Source: Bombyx mori (Eukaryota > Arthropoda > Insecta > Lepidoptera > Bombycidae). Taken from it: DNA of 64,000 nt. Under the pieces are notes generated by a model. It ran no database searches. It was not told where the DNA came from and was given only the letters and a program-made list of their open reading frames with translations. The position numbers and the translations under genes were made by a program. Positions 54,920 through 64,000 of the stretch are shown piece by piece; the first letter of the stretch is position 1, and each line of letters begins with the position of its first letter. The stretch spans positions 5,069,501 to 5,133,500 of the forward strand of contig NC_085131.1 of the NCBI RefSeq assembly GCF_030269925.1. The letters run 5' to 3'.

Positions 54920-57900
54920 GATCACACCTATCGCTTCCTGCAGGGAAACTTGAACCACTCCGCTGGGGCTCAGGACATGTTGCTCCAGACCATGGCGGAG
55001 TGGTCAATTGACGTGGCTGTGGTCGCCGAGCCATACTTCGTTCCCCCAGCGGATGACTGTTGGTTTGGGGACGTTGATGGCTTGGCGGCCATACATATCA
55101 GAAGAACCGCGATGGTCCCCCCCCTGGCGATGGTGACCAGGGGCCCCGGGATCGTCGCGGTACAGTTAGAAAATATCGTCGTGATCGGGGTGTACTTTTC
55201 TCCGAATCGGCCTACCGTCGAGTTCGAGCGGTTCCTGGACGGGCTAGAGGTGATCGCTCGTCACCTCGCTCCCCGTTCAGTGATACTGGCGGGGGACTTC
55301 AATGCGAAGTCTGTCGCTTGGGGTTCCCCATTCACGGACGCTCGTGGTAGGCTGCTGGAGGAGTGGGCGGTCGCGGTCGGTCTCTGTATCGTTAATAGGG
55401 GCTCGATCGCGACTTGCGTGCGGTGGACGGGCGAGTCTATCGTGGACCTGACGTTCGCGAGCTCGCCCGTCGCACGGCGCATCCTCGGCTGGAGAGTGGT
55501 GGTGGGGGCGGAATCGTTGTCCGATCACCGGTATATCCGGTACGATCTTTCTGCCCCTGCGCCGACGCCGGCTGCAGGTGCCCGCGGGGTTGACCCCCCG
55601 CAGAGTGCATCCCGGTCATTCCCTAGGTGGGCACTGAAGCTCCTGAACAGGGAGCTCCTGGTGGAGGCCTCTATGGTGGCGGCGTGGGCGCCCAAGCGCC
55701 CACAACCTGTTGATGTGGAAACCGAGGCCGAATGGTTCCGGGGCGCGATGCACCGCATATGTGATGCTTCGATGCCCCGGGTCGGCTCTCGGCACTCTGG
55801 ACGGCGACAGTCGCCCTGGTGGTCGCCCGAAATTGCAAGACTGCGTGCGGTCTCCATTCGGGCGAGCCGCCGGTGCACTAGACACCGCCGTCGCCGCCGC
55901 CTGCGGCGCGACGAGCCCGTCGCGTTCGCGGAGGAGGAAGCTCGGCTGCACCGCGAATATCGCGCTGCGAAGGACGCCCTGCGGCTGGCCATCAGGCGGG
56001 CCAAGGAGCAGAACATGGAGAGACTCTTGGAGGCGCTCGAAGCGGATCCGTGGGGGAGCCCATACAAATTGGTACGCGGCAAGTTGCGCCCGTGGGCCCC
56101 CTCTATGACTGAGCGTCTCCAGCCCCAGCAGCTGCGGGACATCGTTTCGGCGTTGTTCCCGCAGGAGCGGGAGGGTTTTGTCCCTCCCGCTATGGGCGGG
56201 CCGTCTGACACCGTCGACGGCCAAGCTCCTGCTGAGGTGCCCCGTATTACCGAGGCAGAGCTCCGGGTGGCCGTTGTCAAGATGACTGCGAAAGACACGG
56301 CCCCCGGCCCGGACGGAGTCCACGGCCGGGTATTGGCCTTGGCCCTTGGTGCCCTGGGGGACCGGCTCCTTGAGCTATACAATGGCTGCTTGGAGTCGGG
56401 ACGGTTTCCGTCGCTCTGGCGGACGGGTAGACTTGTGTTGTTGAGGAAGGAGGGGCGCCCGGTGGATACAGCCGCCGGGTATCGTCCTATCGTGCTGCTG
56501 GACGAGGCGGGAAAATTGCTGGAACGTATTCTGGCTGCCCGCATCGTTCGGCACCTGGTCGGGGTGGGGCCTGACCTGTCGGCGGAGCAGTACGGCTTCC
56601 GGGAGGGCCGTTCGACCGTGGATGCAATTCTTCGCGTGCGGTCCCTCTCGGACGAGGCCGTTTCTCGGGGTGGGGTGGCGCTGGCGGTGTCTCTTGACAT
56701 CGCCAACGCATTTAACACTCTGCCCTGGACCGTGATAGGGGGGGCACTGGAGAGGCATGGAGTGCCCCTCTACCTCCGCCGGCTGGTTGGGTCCTATTTG
56801 GCGGCCAGGTCGGTCGTATGTACCGGGTACGGTGGGACCCTTCATCGTTTTCCGGTCGTGCGTGGTGTTCCGCAGGGGTCGGTTCTCGGCCCCCTCTTGT
56901 GGAATATCGGGTACGACTGGGTGCTGAGGGGCGCCCTCCTCCCGGGCCTCCGCGTTATTTGTTACGCGGACGACACGTTGGTCGTGGCCCGGGGGGATGA
57001 TTTTAGGGAGTCTGCCCGTCTCGCCACAGCGGGAGTGTCCCTCGTCGTCGGAAGGATAAGGAGTCTGGGTCTCGACGTGGCGCTCAGTAAATCCGAGGCT
57101 CTGTGGTTTCACGGGCCGCGGAGGGCGCCACCAGTTGACACCCACATCGTGGTTGGAGGCGTCCGGATAGGGGTCGGGGTGCAGTTGAAGTACCTCGGCC
57201 TCGTGTTGGACAGCCGGTGGGCTTTTCGTGCTCACTTTGCGGAGCTGGTCCCCCGATTGATGGGGACGGCCGGTTCTTTGAGCCGGCTGCTCCCGAATAT
57301 TGGGGGACCGGATCAGGTTGTGCGCCGCCTCTACGCGGGGGTGGTGCGATCGATGGCCCTGTACGGTGCACCTGTGTGGGCTGAGCCGCGCAACCGGGCC
57401 ACTATGGCTCGGTTCCTGCGCCGGCCGCAGCGCACCGTTGCCATCAGGGTCATCCGCGGATATCGCACCGTCTCCTTCGAGGCGGCGTGTGTTTTGGCGG
57501 GGACGCCGCCATGGGAGCTGGAGGCGGAGTCGCTCGCTGCCGACTATCGGTGGCGCAGCGAGCTCCGTGCTCGGGGCGTGGCGCGTGTCCCCGAGAGTGA
57601 GCTGCGGGCGCGGAAGGCCCATTCTCGGCGGTCCGTGCTCGAGTCGTGGTCGAGGCGATTGGCCAACCCCACGTGGGGGCTACGGACCGTCGAGGCGGTT
57701 TACCCGGTCTTTGATGACTGGGTGAATCGTGGCGAGGGACGTCTCACCTTTCGTCTGGTTCAGGTGCTGACCGGGCACGGATGCTTCGGGAAGTACCTGC
57801 GCCGGATAGGGGCTGAGCCGACGACGAGGTGTCACCATTGTGGACACGACCTGGACACGGCGGAGCATACGCTCGCTGTCTGCCCCGCTTGGGAGGTGCA

Positions 57901-58132
57901 GCGCCGTGTCCTGGTCGCAAAGATAGGACCTGACTTGTCGCTGCCTGGCGTCGTGGCGTCGATGCTTGGCAGCGATGAGTCATGGAAGGCTATGCTCGAC
58001 TTCTGCGAGTGCACCATCTCGCAGAAGGAGGCGGCGGGGCGAGTGAGGGAAAGCTCTCCTCACTACGCAGAAACCCGCCGCCGCCGAGCAGGGGGTCGGG
58101 ACCGGGGTCGTATCCGTGACCTGGCCCCCTAA
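54917..58132 (+). CDS. ORF2 protein (APE endonuclease, reverse transcriptase) of the R1-clade LINE
   Basis: This 1071-residue enzyme nicks the target and copies the RNA there. The APE-type endonuclease covers about 1-215: N11 (QGNLNHS), E38 (VAEPY), GDFNAKSVAWGS (D127, N129), DLTFAS and SDH at 202-204 are all kept. The reverse transcriptase covers about 440-760: KDTAPGPDGVHGRVL, RPIVLLDEAGKLLERI, AEQYGFREGRSTVDAI, motif A SLDIANAFNTLPW (D594), RGVPQGSVLGPLLWN, and YADD at 683-686. A C-terminal knuckle C972-X2-C975-X8-H984-X4-C989 follows, and the protein ends in a basic tail. Length and order fit R1-clade ORF2, and no stop or frameshift is seen. The start is fixed by the TAATG overlap with ORF1. 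Opposite-strand frames such as 55525-56718 and 56375-57622 are shadows. Confidence 0.95.
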   Translation: MDHTYRFLQGNLNHSAGAQDMLLQTMAEWSIDVAVVAEPYFVPPADDCWFGDVDGLAAIHIRRTAMVPPLAMVTRGPGIVAVQLENIVVIGVYFSPNRPTVEFERFLDGLEVIARHLAPRSVILAGDFNAKSVAWGSPFTDARGRLLEEWAVAVGLCIVNRGSIATCVRWTGESIVDLTFASSPVARRILGWRVVVGAESLSDHRYIRYDLSAPAPTPAAGARGVDPPQSASRSFPRWALKLLNRELLVEASMVAAWAPKRPQPVDVETEAEWFRGAMHRICDASMPRVGSRHSGRRQSPWWSPEIARLRAVSIRASRRCTRHRRRRRLRRDEPVAFAEEEARLHREYRAAKDALRLAIRRAKEQNMERLLEALEADPWGSPYKLVRGKLRPWAPSMTERLQPQQLRDIVSALFPQEREGFVPPAMGGPSDTVDGQAPAEVPRITEAELRVAVVKMTAKDTAPGPDGVHGRVLALALGALGDRLLELYNGCLESGRFPSLWRTGRLVLLRKEGRPVDTAAGYRPIVLLDEAGKLLERILAARIVRHLVGVGPDLSAEQYGFREGRSTVDAILRVRSLSDEAVSRGGVALAVSLDIANAFNTLPWTVIGGALERHGVPLYLRRLVGSYLAARSVVCTGYGGTLHRFPVVRGVPQGSVLGPLLWNIGYDWVLRGALLPGLRVICYADDTLVVARGDDFRESARLATAGVSLVVGRIRSLGLDVALSKSEALWFHGPRRAPPVDTHIVVGGVRIGVGVQLKYLGLVLDSRWAFRAHFAELVPRLMGTAGSLSRLLPNIGGPDQVVRRLYAGVVRSMALYGAPVWAEPRNRATMARFLRRPQRTVAIRVIRGYRTVSFEAACVLAGTPPWELEAESLAADYRWRSELRARGVARVPESELRARKAHSRRSVLESWSRRLANPTWGLRTVEAVYPVFDDWVNRGEGRLTFRLVQVLTGHGCFGKYLRRIGAEPTTRCHHCGHDLDTAEHTLAVCPAWEVQRRVLVAKIGPDLSLPGVVASMLGSDESWKAMLDFCECTISQKEAAGRVRESSPHYAETRRRRAGGRDRGRIRDLAP

Positions 58133-58536
58133 GAGCTAGGGGTCCCACCCGTTTTGTGTGGGGAGGGACCCAGACGAGGGGTGGCGTGCTCTGCACGCTC
58201 ACCCGCAATAGGAAGCCGGGTGATGGTAGACCGCGTTCCCCCGACCGCTCTGGGGGAAGGTGTAACGCGGCGCCATCAAAGCGGGCTCTCGGCCCGCTGA
58301 ACGAGGGAACCGGTGGTCGTTTCGCTGGCGGCCACCGGTCCGGCGTCCGTGGGACGGTGGGATAGATGTAATGTGCTCTGCGTCAACCCTGTCCCGCCGT
58401 TTCAATAGCCCCGACTGGGCTCTGGCCCGGTCCGAGGTAGGGCGCCGGTTGTGAGCGGCAGGAGTTTTTAGTGAGGTTCAACTCCCACATACCCCACCTG
58501 CCGCGCGGGTGGGGATCCGGCGATTTTCTCCTGTGG
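58133..58536 (+). other. 3' UTR of the R1-clade LINE
   Basis: 404 bp of G+C-rich sequence between the ORF2 stop and the A run. Short frames here (for example 58156-58365) are not supported as genes. In R1-clade elements the 3' UTR is what the element's reverse transcriptase recognises. Confidence 0.85.
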
Positions 58537-58560
58537 AAAAAAAAAAAAAAAAAAAAAAAA
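58537..58560 (+). other. Poly(A) tail of the R1-clade LINE
   Basis: Twenty-four A's immediately followed by the right target duplication. Confidence 0.95.
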
Positions 58561-58573
58561 GCTCCAGTGACAT
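58561..58573. repeat. Target-site duplication, right copy
   Basis: Exact repeat of 51750-51762. Confidence 0.95.
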
Positions 58574-58642
58574 GTTGTATAGTTTCTGGTTGGCTGTGAC
58601 ATTTTCTACATCTATCATCTGTTACTGTAGGGTCTTTGATAA
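58561..58642 (-). pseudogene. Restriction-endonuclease-type LINE remnant, upstream part
   Basis: On the minus strand: KDPTVTDDRCRKC then HSQPETIQHVTGAC, a CX2CX7HX4C knuckle typical of R4/Dong-like LINEs just before their endonuclease. It reads on in frame, past the target duplication, into 51749-50799. This shows that the 6.8 kb element split this LINE. Confidence 0.75.
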
Positions 58643-59128
58643 TATGTTTTTTATATATAATGATAATTATTATTATTATTATTGGATGGATTACAATCGA
58701 GATGACTATGTACTTCTATATTCGTTTTTAAGGTACTCGAGAAAATATTTAAATATACTAAATTCATTTATTTATGTTCAATATCGACAGAATAGTGAGG
58801 TCGTTTTCCAGTTTGATATATTTAGAATACTGTTTCCCGAATTTTACCATGTCTAACTTGTTCAAAAGTTCTGAGCTGAACAAATGAATGTGTCAGCTCA
58901 TTAATGCTGTAACGAACATGATGCAAAAGCGCTGTACAAGTTAAATTTTGTTTCAGTAATCTTGTGATTAAAATAATGCGTGATTAGAATTGGAATAATA
59001 AGTACATGGGCACCTTGTGACCGCGCTACCTAACGTCATTCCTTTTGAAGTTATTGTCGAATACACGCACGGAGGTTTAGTTAGTTATTACCTCAAGATT
59101 GGTACTTAATTTAGGATCGCGTTGATCT
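58643..59128. other. Unannotated AT-rich DNA
   Basis: (ATT)n at 58664-58683. A plus-strand 115-aa frame (58509-58856) starts in the LINE tail and is not a gene. Confidence 0.45.
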
Positions 59129-59380
59129 TACTGGTGGTACGACCTCTTGTGAGTCCGCACGGGTAGGTACCACCACCCTGCCTATTTCTGCCGTGAAGCA
59201 GTGATGCGTTTTGGTTTGAAGGGTGGGGCAGCCGTTGTAACCATACTGAGATCTTTAGAACTTATATCTCAAGGTGGGTGGCGCATTTACGTTGTAAATG
59301 TCTATGGGCTCCAGTAACCACTTAACACCAGGTGGGCTGTGAGCTCGTCCACCCATCTACGCAATAAATAAATAAAAAAA
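59129..59380 (+). repeat. Bm1 SINE, 5'-truncated (~250 bp form)
   Basis: Starts TACTGGTGGTACGACC and ends CATCTACGCAATAAATAAATA plus A's. Close to consensus. Confidence 0.93.
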
Positions 59381-59479
59381 GATCATCGTCGATTTGCTAC
59401 CATTCCAAAGTTGACAGTATTCTTTAAGTCTAGCCAACATTACCATAGTGTAATGTTCATTAAAACTCTATAAATCTTC

Positions 59480-59565
59480 TTCTGTATTTTAGCCCACAGA
59501 TGTTCACTGCTGGACATAGGTCTCCCTCAAGCCTCGCCAAAACGGCCGGTCCTGCGCTGAGTATT
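59480..59565 (-). pseudogene. RTE-type LINE 3' end
   Basis: On the minus strand: AQDRPFWRGLRETYVQQ, then a TGA where W is expected, then TSVG and a stop. It ends in an AGAAGAAGA-type tail. Confidence 0.65.
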
Positions 59566-59682
59566 AAAACTATCATGTTGTTGTAATGTCGATAACGTAT
59601 TTATCGGACTGATAACTTCAAATTACATATATACATACGCATTATCTGAAGGTTGAAAGTGGGGGCGGATTAGGATAACGAA

Positions 59683-59929
59683 ATTTTTTTTTATTTTTTT
59701 TATTGCCTTTGTAGGCAGACGAGCGTACGGCCCACCTGATGGTAAGTGGTTACTGTCGCCCATGGACTTCAGCAATGCCAGGAGCAGAGCCAAGCCGCTG
59801 CCTACTGCTTAATACTCTCCACAAGCCTCGTTTGAAGAAGGACATGTCATAGCGTTCGGGAAACACCGTGGAGGGGAGCTCATTCCATAGCCGGATGGTA
59901 CGTGGCAAAAAAGACCTCTGGAAACGCAC
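59683..59929 (-). pseudogene. CR1/jockey-group LINE, 3' end of ORF2 and tail
   Basis: On the minus strand: VRFQRSFLPRTIRLWNELPS, VFPERYDMSFFKRGLWRVL and RQRLGSAPGIAEVHG, ending at 59750. A tail then reads 'ccatgggcgacagtaacc', 'acttaccatcaggtgggcc', 'gtacgctcgtctgcct' and 'ggcaataaaaa'. The 247-bp insertion is severely 5'-truncated. Its tail is strikingly similar to the Bm1 3' end. Confidence 0.85.
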
Positions 59930-60749
59930 TATTAATAAAACTATTAAACACATTTCTTAAAACTAATGTAGATCAAATCGTTGACTTCGATTAAAACCAG
60001 TGAGAACAGATTTAGATTTCTCTTAATATATTAAATTCCTTCCTCTAAATGTTTCAAAAAAAACTTCCTTAATTATTTTTTTAAGCGATTCCTACACAGC
60101 TCGTCTATCATAATATGTAAGAAATAAAAATAGGTTGATAAAAAGAGATGAAAAAGGTACTGGACTGGTTTGTGTGTGCACATTTACATTAATCTATTAA
60201 GCTTTTATTATTTATATTATGTAATTATTTGTTTTATATGCATTATTATATTTCTAAAAGACAGTAGAATTAAATTACTAACTGGTCAAAAACAAAGAGT
60301 AGTTTTACGTTTTCCACCCACTGCCCATTGAATTACGTAACTACGGCAACACCCAGTGAATGTAGTAAACAATTTCTGACGTCAGTATTCTATGAAAGCT
60401 AAATTTATTTCGTATATCAGTTCATTTTGTGCTTGTAACGTAATCTTTGGATTGCGTGTTCGATTTTGGCCCTGGGCGAAACAACGGACTCGACTGGGGT
60501 GACCATGCTTTGAGACTCCACGAGCGATTTAATATTTGTTTATTAAATTTCAATTAATTTTCCGATGCACTTATACTATTAGTTATAAATAACTATTTAA
60601 GGGGAGGTTTGAAAGTAGCACCACTTACAGACAAAATAAAGAGCCGAAGGTTATCGTGATATAAGTATGTCATGCAAAGAGAGGGTGATTATGTTGCCAA
60701 AAGACCTTGGGTATGAAATTAAGCGGTAATGGCAATACGGAGGTCCTAG
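59930..60749. other. Unannotated DNA
   Basis: Nothing recognised. Confidence 0.4.
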
Positions 60750-60880
60750 AAAACCCTTTAAGGGACTGTGTGAAAGAGGATATACAAGAGCAGGCTGTGG
60801 TTACAGAGATGACGTATGATGAGTCTAAAGAGGACACGCTCCACTGCTTCGCATAATGTTAGTTAGGGGCAAGAATTAGA
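60750..60880 (+). pseudogene. Degraded RTE-type LINE 3' end
   Basis: DCVKEDIQEQAVVTEMTYDE matches the DCVKDDMGKRGVSEEMVYDR block at 18585. The rest is mutated. Confidence 0.55.
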
Positions 60881-61013
60881 AGACTTATTCCACAACTATG
60901 TACTTGTAGTGGTAGAACTATGCTGTGGTTCGATCCATGTGTAAGTATTTTTTCAGATTGACGTTGAAAAATGGCATAAAAATTTAGAAAATAACCTACC
61001 TAATAAAATAACC

Positions 61014-61072
61014 TATAAATAATAATAATAAATAATAAAAAATAATAAATAATAAAAATTTAGAAATAAAAT
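61014..61072. repeat. AAT-rich simple repeat
   Basis: Imperfect AATAATAAATAATAAA tract, with a local direct duplication of 'aaaatttagaaaataa'-like sequence on either side. Confidence 0.7.
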
Positions 61073-61734
61073 AATCAACTCGCATAGTTATATGAACTGA
61101 CACAAATCTGTACTATGTCTTGCCTATTTCAGGTCGGAATCAGTCACGTTTTGTGCTTGATGGGTAGAACAGCTGTTACTTTGTTACTTTAATGCAAATG
61201 AGACTTTAATATCATCGCTTCGCACCTGATGTGCTATAAACACGTTCGAAAATCTATCAAAGAAAAAAAAAATCCACACAAGTCTTTTATTTGTTAATTT
61301 TACTTCAAAAACAAACCAAAAAAAATATCGAATGGAAAATATTTCGGTAGTTTTGATTTAAACGTCTGGTAACCCAACGACGAACGAGCCCGGCGAACGA
61401 ATTGGAGCGTGGGTTTCACAACCCAATATGACTTTCTGAAACTAATGTAACGGTAAAACACACACGTATTAAATACGTGACATTCCTTATTATTTGCTTT
61501 GTGGTAAACATTATTCGGTTTTATTATTTATTATTAATCATGATGTGAGTGACTTGGTGCTAGTTAGCGTTCTTGTTAGCTGGGTCGAGGGTGGTGGGTA
61601 GGGACCTTTCCTGCTCTATGTTTTGATATCTAATATCTGTGTATGTTTATGTTTCAACATTCATAAATAGTGTTCGAATCCCATAGTAGAAGGAATTTGG
61701 AGTCAGATGAGCGTGTGTGATTTCTCCCCGATTT
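61073..61734. other. Unannotated DNA
   Basis: Nothing recognised. Confidence 0.4.
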
Positions 61735-61791
61735 TGAGAGAGAGACAGAAAGAGAGACAGAGAGAGTCAGAGAGAGAGAGAGAGAAAGAGA
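61735..61791. repeat. GA-rich microsatellite
   Basis: GAGAGAGACAGAAAGAGAGA and similar units over about 57 bp. Confidence 0.9.
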
Positions 61792-61837
61792 TTTAATTAT
61801 TTACAGCGAATTAGTCATTTTTCCTCTCGCTTGACAA

Positions 61838-61992
61838 CGAATGACCTCACGGACCACCTAGTATTACGTGGTTACTAGAGTCCATGGACATCACAATGTG
61901 AATTCTGCCACCTACTCTGAAGAGTGGTGATTAATAGGAGTGAGGTCGATCTGTCCCACTCTTCAAACGGGAATGCATGACTGCTACGCATT
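61838..61992 (-). repeat. Very old Bm1-like remnant
   Basis: 'ggaccacctagtattacgtg', 'gttactagagtccatggaca' and 'cccactcttcaaacgggaat' keep the Bm1 order. Confidence 0.55.
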
Positions 61993-62949
61993 CATAAAAA
62001 AAGAGATGGAAAATAAACTGTTATCGGAGTTATCAATGTTAGCTTTATTTGCTTTTTCTGTCTAAAAAGTGTTTTATAGAACCTTCAGTTCTTTTCTAGT
62101 ATGAATTGCATTACTCTATTTAAATATTTCGAATAATGATTGAAATTTTTTGTTCATACAGTGACGAAGCAAGCCAGCGTGTAGTATTTGTTTTATTTCT
62201 AATAAATTTACACACAGATTGTGTATTGTAATCAAAAATGTGGATAAGATTTTTGAAAAACGTTTACAAAATGGCCTCAACAAGCTCAACAGTTCATTTT
62301 GTAAGAACATAACGTAGGCTGTTTTGTAAATCAAATCTTAATTTGGCTTTAGCTACGTTTGACAAAGGAACACAAAGTTTTGATAATATATTTATGATCT
62401 ATGTTTTTGTCTTTGTTCGTAGTTTACATAAAAAGATGGCCGCCAGTTTTATTTGACAGACGCATTTCGGTTTAACTGATTATTCCTTTAATTTCCCTTA
62501 CTCGTATATATATATCCGTAGTATACTCGTAATATACAATAGTTTCATTTAACTTTAAATGCAAATAAAAGATTCGTCTTTCAAACGAAAAAAAATTTAT
62601 AGTGTCACATGTGAAATTAGAGGCACGATATCAATAATAATATAATTCAAATGACTGAAACATCTCTGAAACTCTGCCAAAATTACAGTTGTAAAACGAT
62701 TGAAGTCAAACAATAGTTCATTAATTACACCATTGTATGCTCGATGATAGATAAATCTGAATTCTCTTACAGCCTAGTATGTAAAATGAATGTTTGCTGC
62801 CTTTTTGTTTGTTCTTTTTCGATCTGTTTGAGTTGGAAACTACATACGGTTGTTAGGTTCCTGGAATAGTATTCCTAGTTTACGATAGGGGGCGTGTGAG
62901 TACTTTTTAACAAATGTGTGTATTAATGACGAAACGTGGGCGTCTTAAC
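61993..62949. other. Unannotated AT-rich stretch
   Basis: A 72-aa minus frame (62116-62334) has no recognisable domain. No repeat seen. Confidence 0.4.
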
Positions 62950-63204
62950 TTTTTATTTATTTTTTATTGCTTAGATGGTTGGACTAGCTCACAGCCCACC
63001 TGGTGTTAAGTGGTTACTGGCCCATAGACATAAGCCCATAGACACCCACAACGTAAATGCGCCACCCACCTTGAGATATAAGTTCTAAGGTCTCAAGTAT
63101 AGTTACAACGGCTGCCCCACCCTTCAAACCGAAACGCATTACTGCTTCACGGCAGAAATAGGCAGGGGCGGTGGTACCTACCCGTGCGGACCTACCACCA
63201 GTAA
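62950..63204 (-). repeat. Bm1 SINE, 5'-truncated (~250 bp form)
   Basis: From ATTGCTTAGATGGTTGGACT to CCTACCACCAGT on the plus strand, with a small internal duplication ('cccatagaca' twice). Confidence 0.92.
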
Positions 63205-63631
63205 GATATTTTTCATATCAAATTTTATTTTCATACTTTATTAGGTATGCTACAGAGCGTGTGACCAACTATATTCTCTCACGAAAGACGCTTTAGGTTT
63301 AAGATTGGACTCTTTAGTCTTTATCTGAAGTCATTTTATGGATGAAAATATTAGTAGCATTCACAATTGGGTAGTATATTCGAAAGGTCTTTATTGTTAT
63401 TTTTTACTTATAAACACTAGATCACCACACTCGTGTTACTGACAATACTATCGTAACTTTCAATACGACTGCGTGCGTTAATTATAAACAATTAAAAAAT
63501 CAATTAGTGTAATTAAATCAGTGAGATAAAAGTTAATTCGGTGAACGCTTTTCGCTATTTAAAATTTGTACAACCGAAAGCAATCGGTGAGTACAATAGT
63601 ACAATCGGGCGCTAAAAGTATATTAATTTTA
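63205..63631. other. Unannotated AT-rich DNA
   Basis: Nothing recognised. Confidence 0.4.
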
Positions 63632-63916
63632 TCTATATCTATATATATATATATATATATATATAGATAAATGAATTGCTGTTCGTTAGTCTCGCTGAAA
63701 TTCGAGAACGGCTGGACCGATTTGGCTAATTTTGGTCTTAAATTATTTGTGGAGGTCCAGAGAAGGTTTAAAAGGTGAATAAGTATGAAAATGCTCGGAA
63801 TTATATAAAAATAAAAATAAAGGTTTTTCTTGGATGTGTCCCCTGTCGGATGGATTCCTTAGTTTAGGTCTTTTATTTATCGATTGAGACACTACGAAGT
63901 CTGCCAAGTCGGCTAG
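63632..63916 (+). mobile_element. Non-autonomous Helitron-like element (family H1)
   Basis: Starts TCTATATCTATATATATATA after an A and ends CAAGTCGGCTAG. The AT tract near its 5' end is expanded. Same body as 1421-1710. Confidence 0.78.
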
Positions 63917-64000
63917 CTATAAATATAATTTTATATTTTTTTGTAAAATTGAAAACATTCTCAAAGTACAATCAGACACAAAGTACTGCCCCGTAATTGG

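Larger units (their letters stand above)
51763..58560 (+). mobile_element. Full-length R1-clade non-LTR retrotransposon (6.8 kb)
   Basis: The element has a 770-bp 5' UTR, ORF1 (gag-like), ORF2 (endonuclease, reverse transcriptase, zinc knuckle), a 404-bp 3' UTR and 24 A's. An exact 13-bp target duplication flanks it, so it arrived by target-primed reverse transcription and kept its 5' end. It is strongly G+C-rich against an A+T-rich background. Two intact ORFs suggest a young, possibly active copy. The R1 clade includes R1 (28S rDNA), TRAS and SART (telomeric repeats) and Waldo-like elements. The flanks here are neither rDNA nor TTAGG repeats. I do not assign a family name. Confidence 0.95.

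Noticed and set aside
58156..58365. Small frame in the LINE 3' UTR as a third ORF
   Set aside because: There is no conserved motif, R1-clade elements have two ORFs, and the G+C-rich composition makes chance frames likely.
51763..58560. Naming the big LINE as R1Bm, TRAS or SART
   Set aside because: No 28S rDNA or TTAGG repeats flank it, and I cannot confirm sequence identity from memory. Only the clade is claimed.
1..64000. CRISPR array, prophage, operon or integron
   Set aside because: The repeats are dispersed retroposons and transposons of eukaryotic type. There are no regularly spaced repeats, ribosome binding sites or bacterial genes.

Overview
This is animal nuclear DNA, almost certainly from a silk moth of the genus Bombyx or a close relative. 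The main reason is about thirty copies of a tRNA-derived SINE that matches the Bombyx Bm1 family. The A+T-rich background, the CTAG-ended Helitrons and the many lepidopteran-type LINE tails agree. I see no convincing host exon, rRNA gene, functional tRNA gene, CRISPR array or bacterial operon. The window reads as intergenic or long-intron DNA built from layers of mobile elements. The only long intact reading frames belong to transposons.

Layout. 1-9 kb: Bm1 copies, two Helitrons (1421-1710 and 6052-6475) and unique AT-rich DNA. 9.3-14.3 kb: RTE-type LINE ends, and an LTR-like sequence split by a 5'-truncated jockey-type LINE with a clean target-site duplication. 15-25 kb: Bm1, Helitrons, and a pogo-like TIR element (17459-18089) inside an older repeat. 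27.9-29.2 kb: an internally deleted pogo/Tigger-type element that keeps its DNA-binding and zinc-finger ends. 30-40 kb: Helitrons nested with other repeats, a CR1-type LINE end and more Bm1. 40.3-41.5 kb: an RNase H-bearing LINE 3' end. 42-47 kb: a tRNA-SINE head next to a LINE end, a complete DD37D mariner (43374-44672), another LINE end and a second LTR-like copy. 50.5-58.6 kb: the centrepiece, a 6.8 kb R1-clade LINE with two intact ORFs, a poly(A) tail and a 13-bp target duplication. It sits inside an older restriction-endonuclease-type LINE. 59-64 kb: Bm1, LINE ends, a GA-rich microsatellite and a terminal Helitron.

How the parts relate. The R1-clade LINE and the mariner each carry everything their family is known to need, so either could be mobile or recently so. 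Bm1, the Helitron-like copies and the deleted pogo copy are non-autonomous and depend on enzymes supplied elsewhere. The 3' end of Bm1 strongly resembles the 3' end of a CR1/jockey-type LINE seen at 46.1-46.5 and 59.7-59.9 kb, which suggests that LINE lineage as the Bm1 driver. Nesting gives a relative order of insertion at several places.
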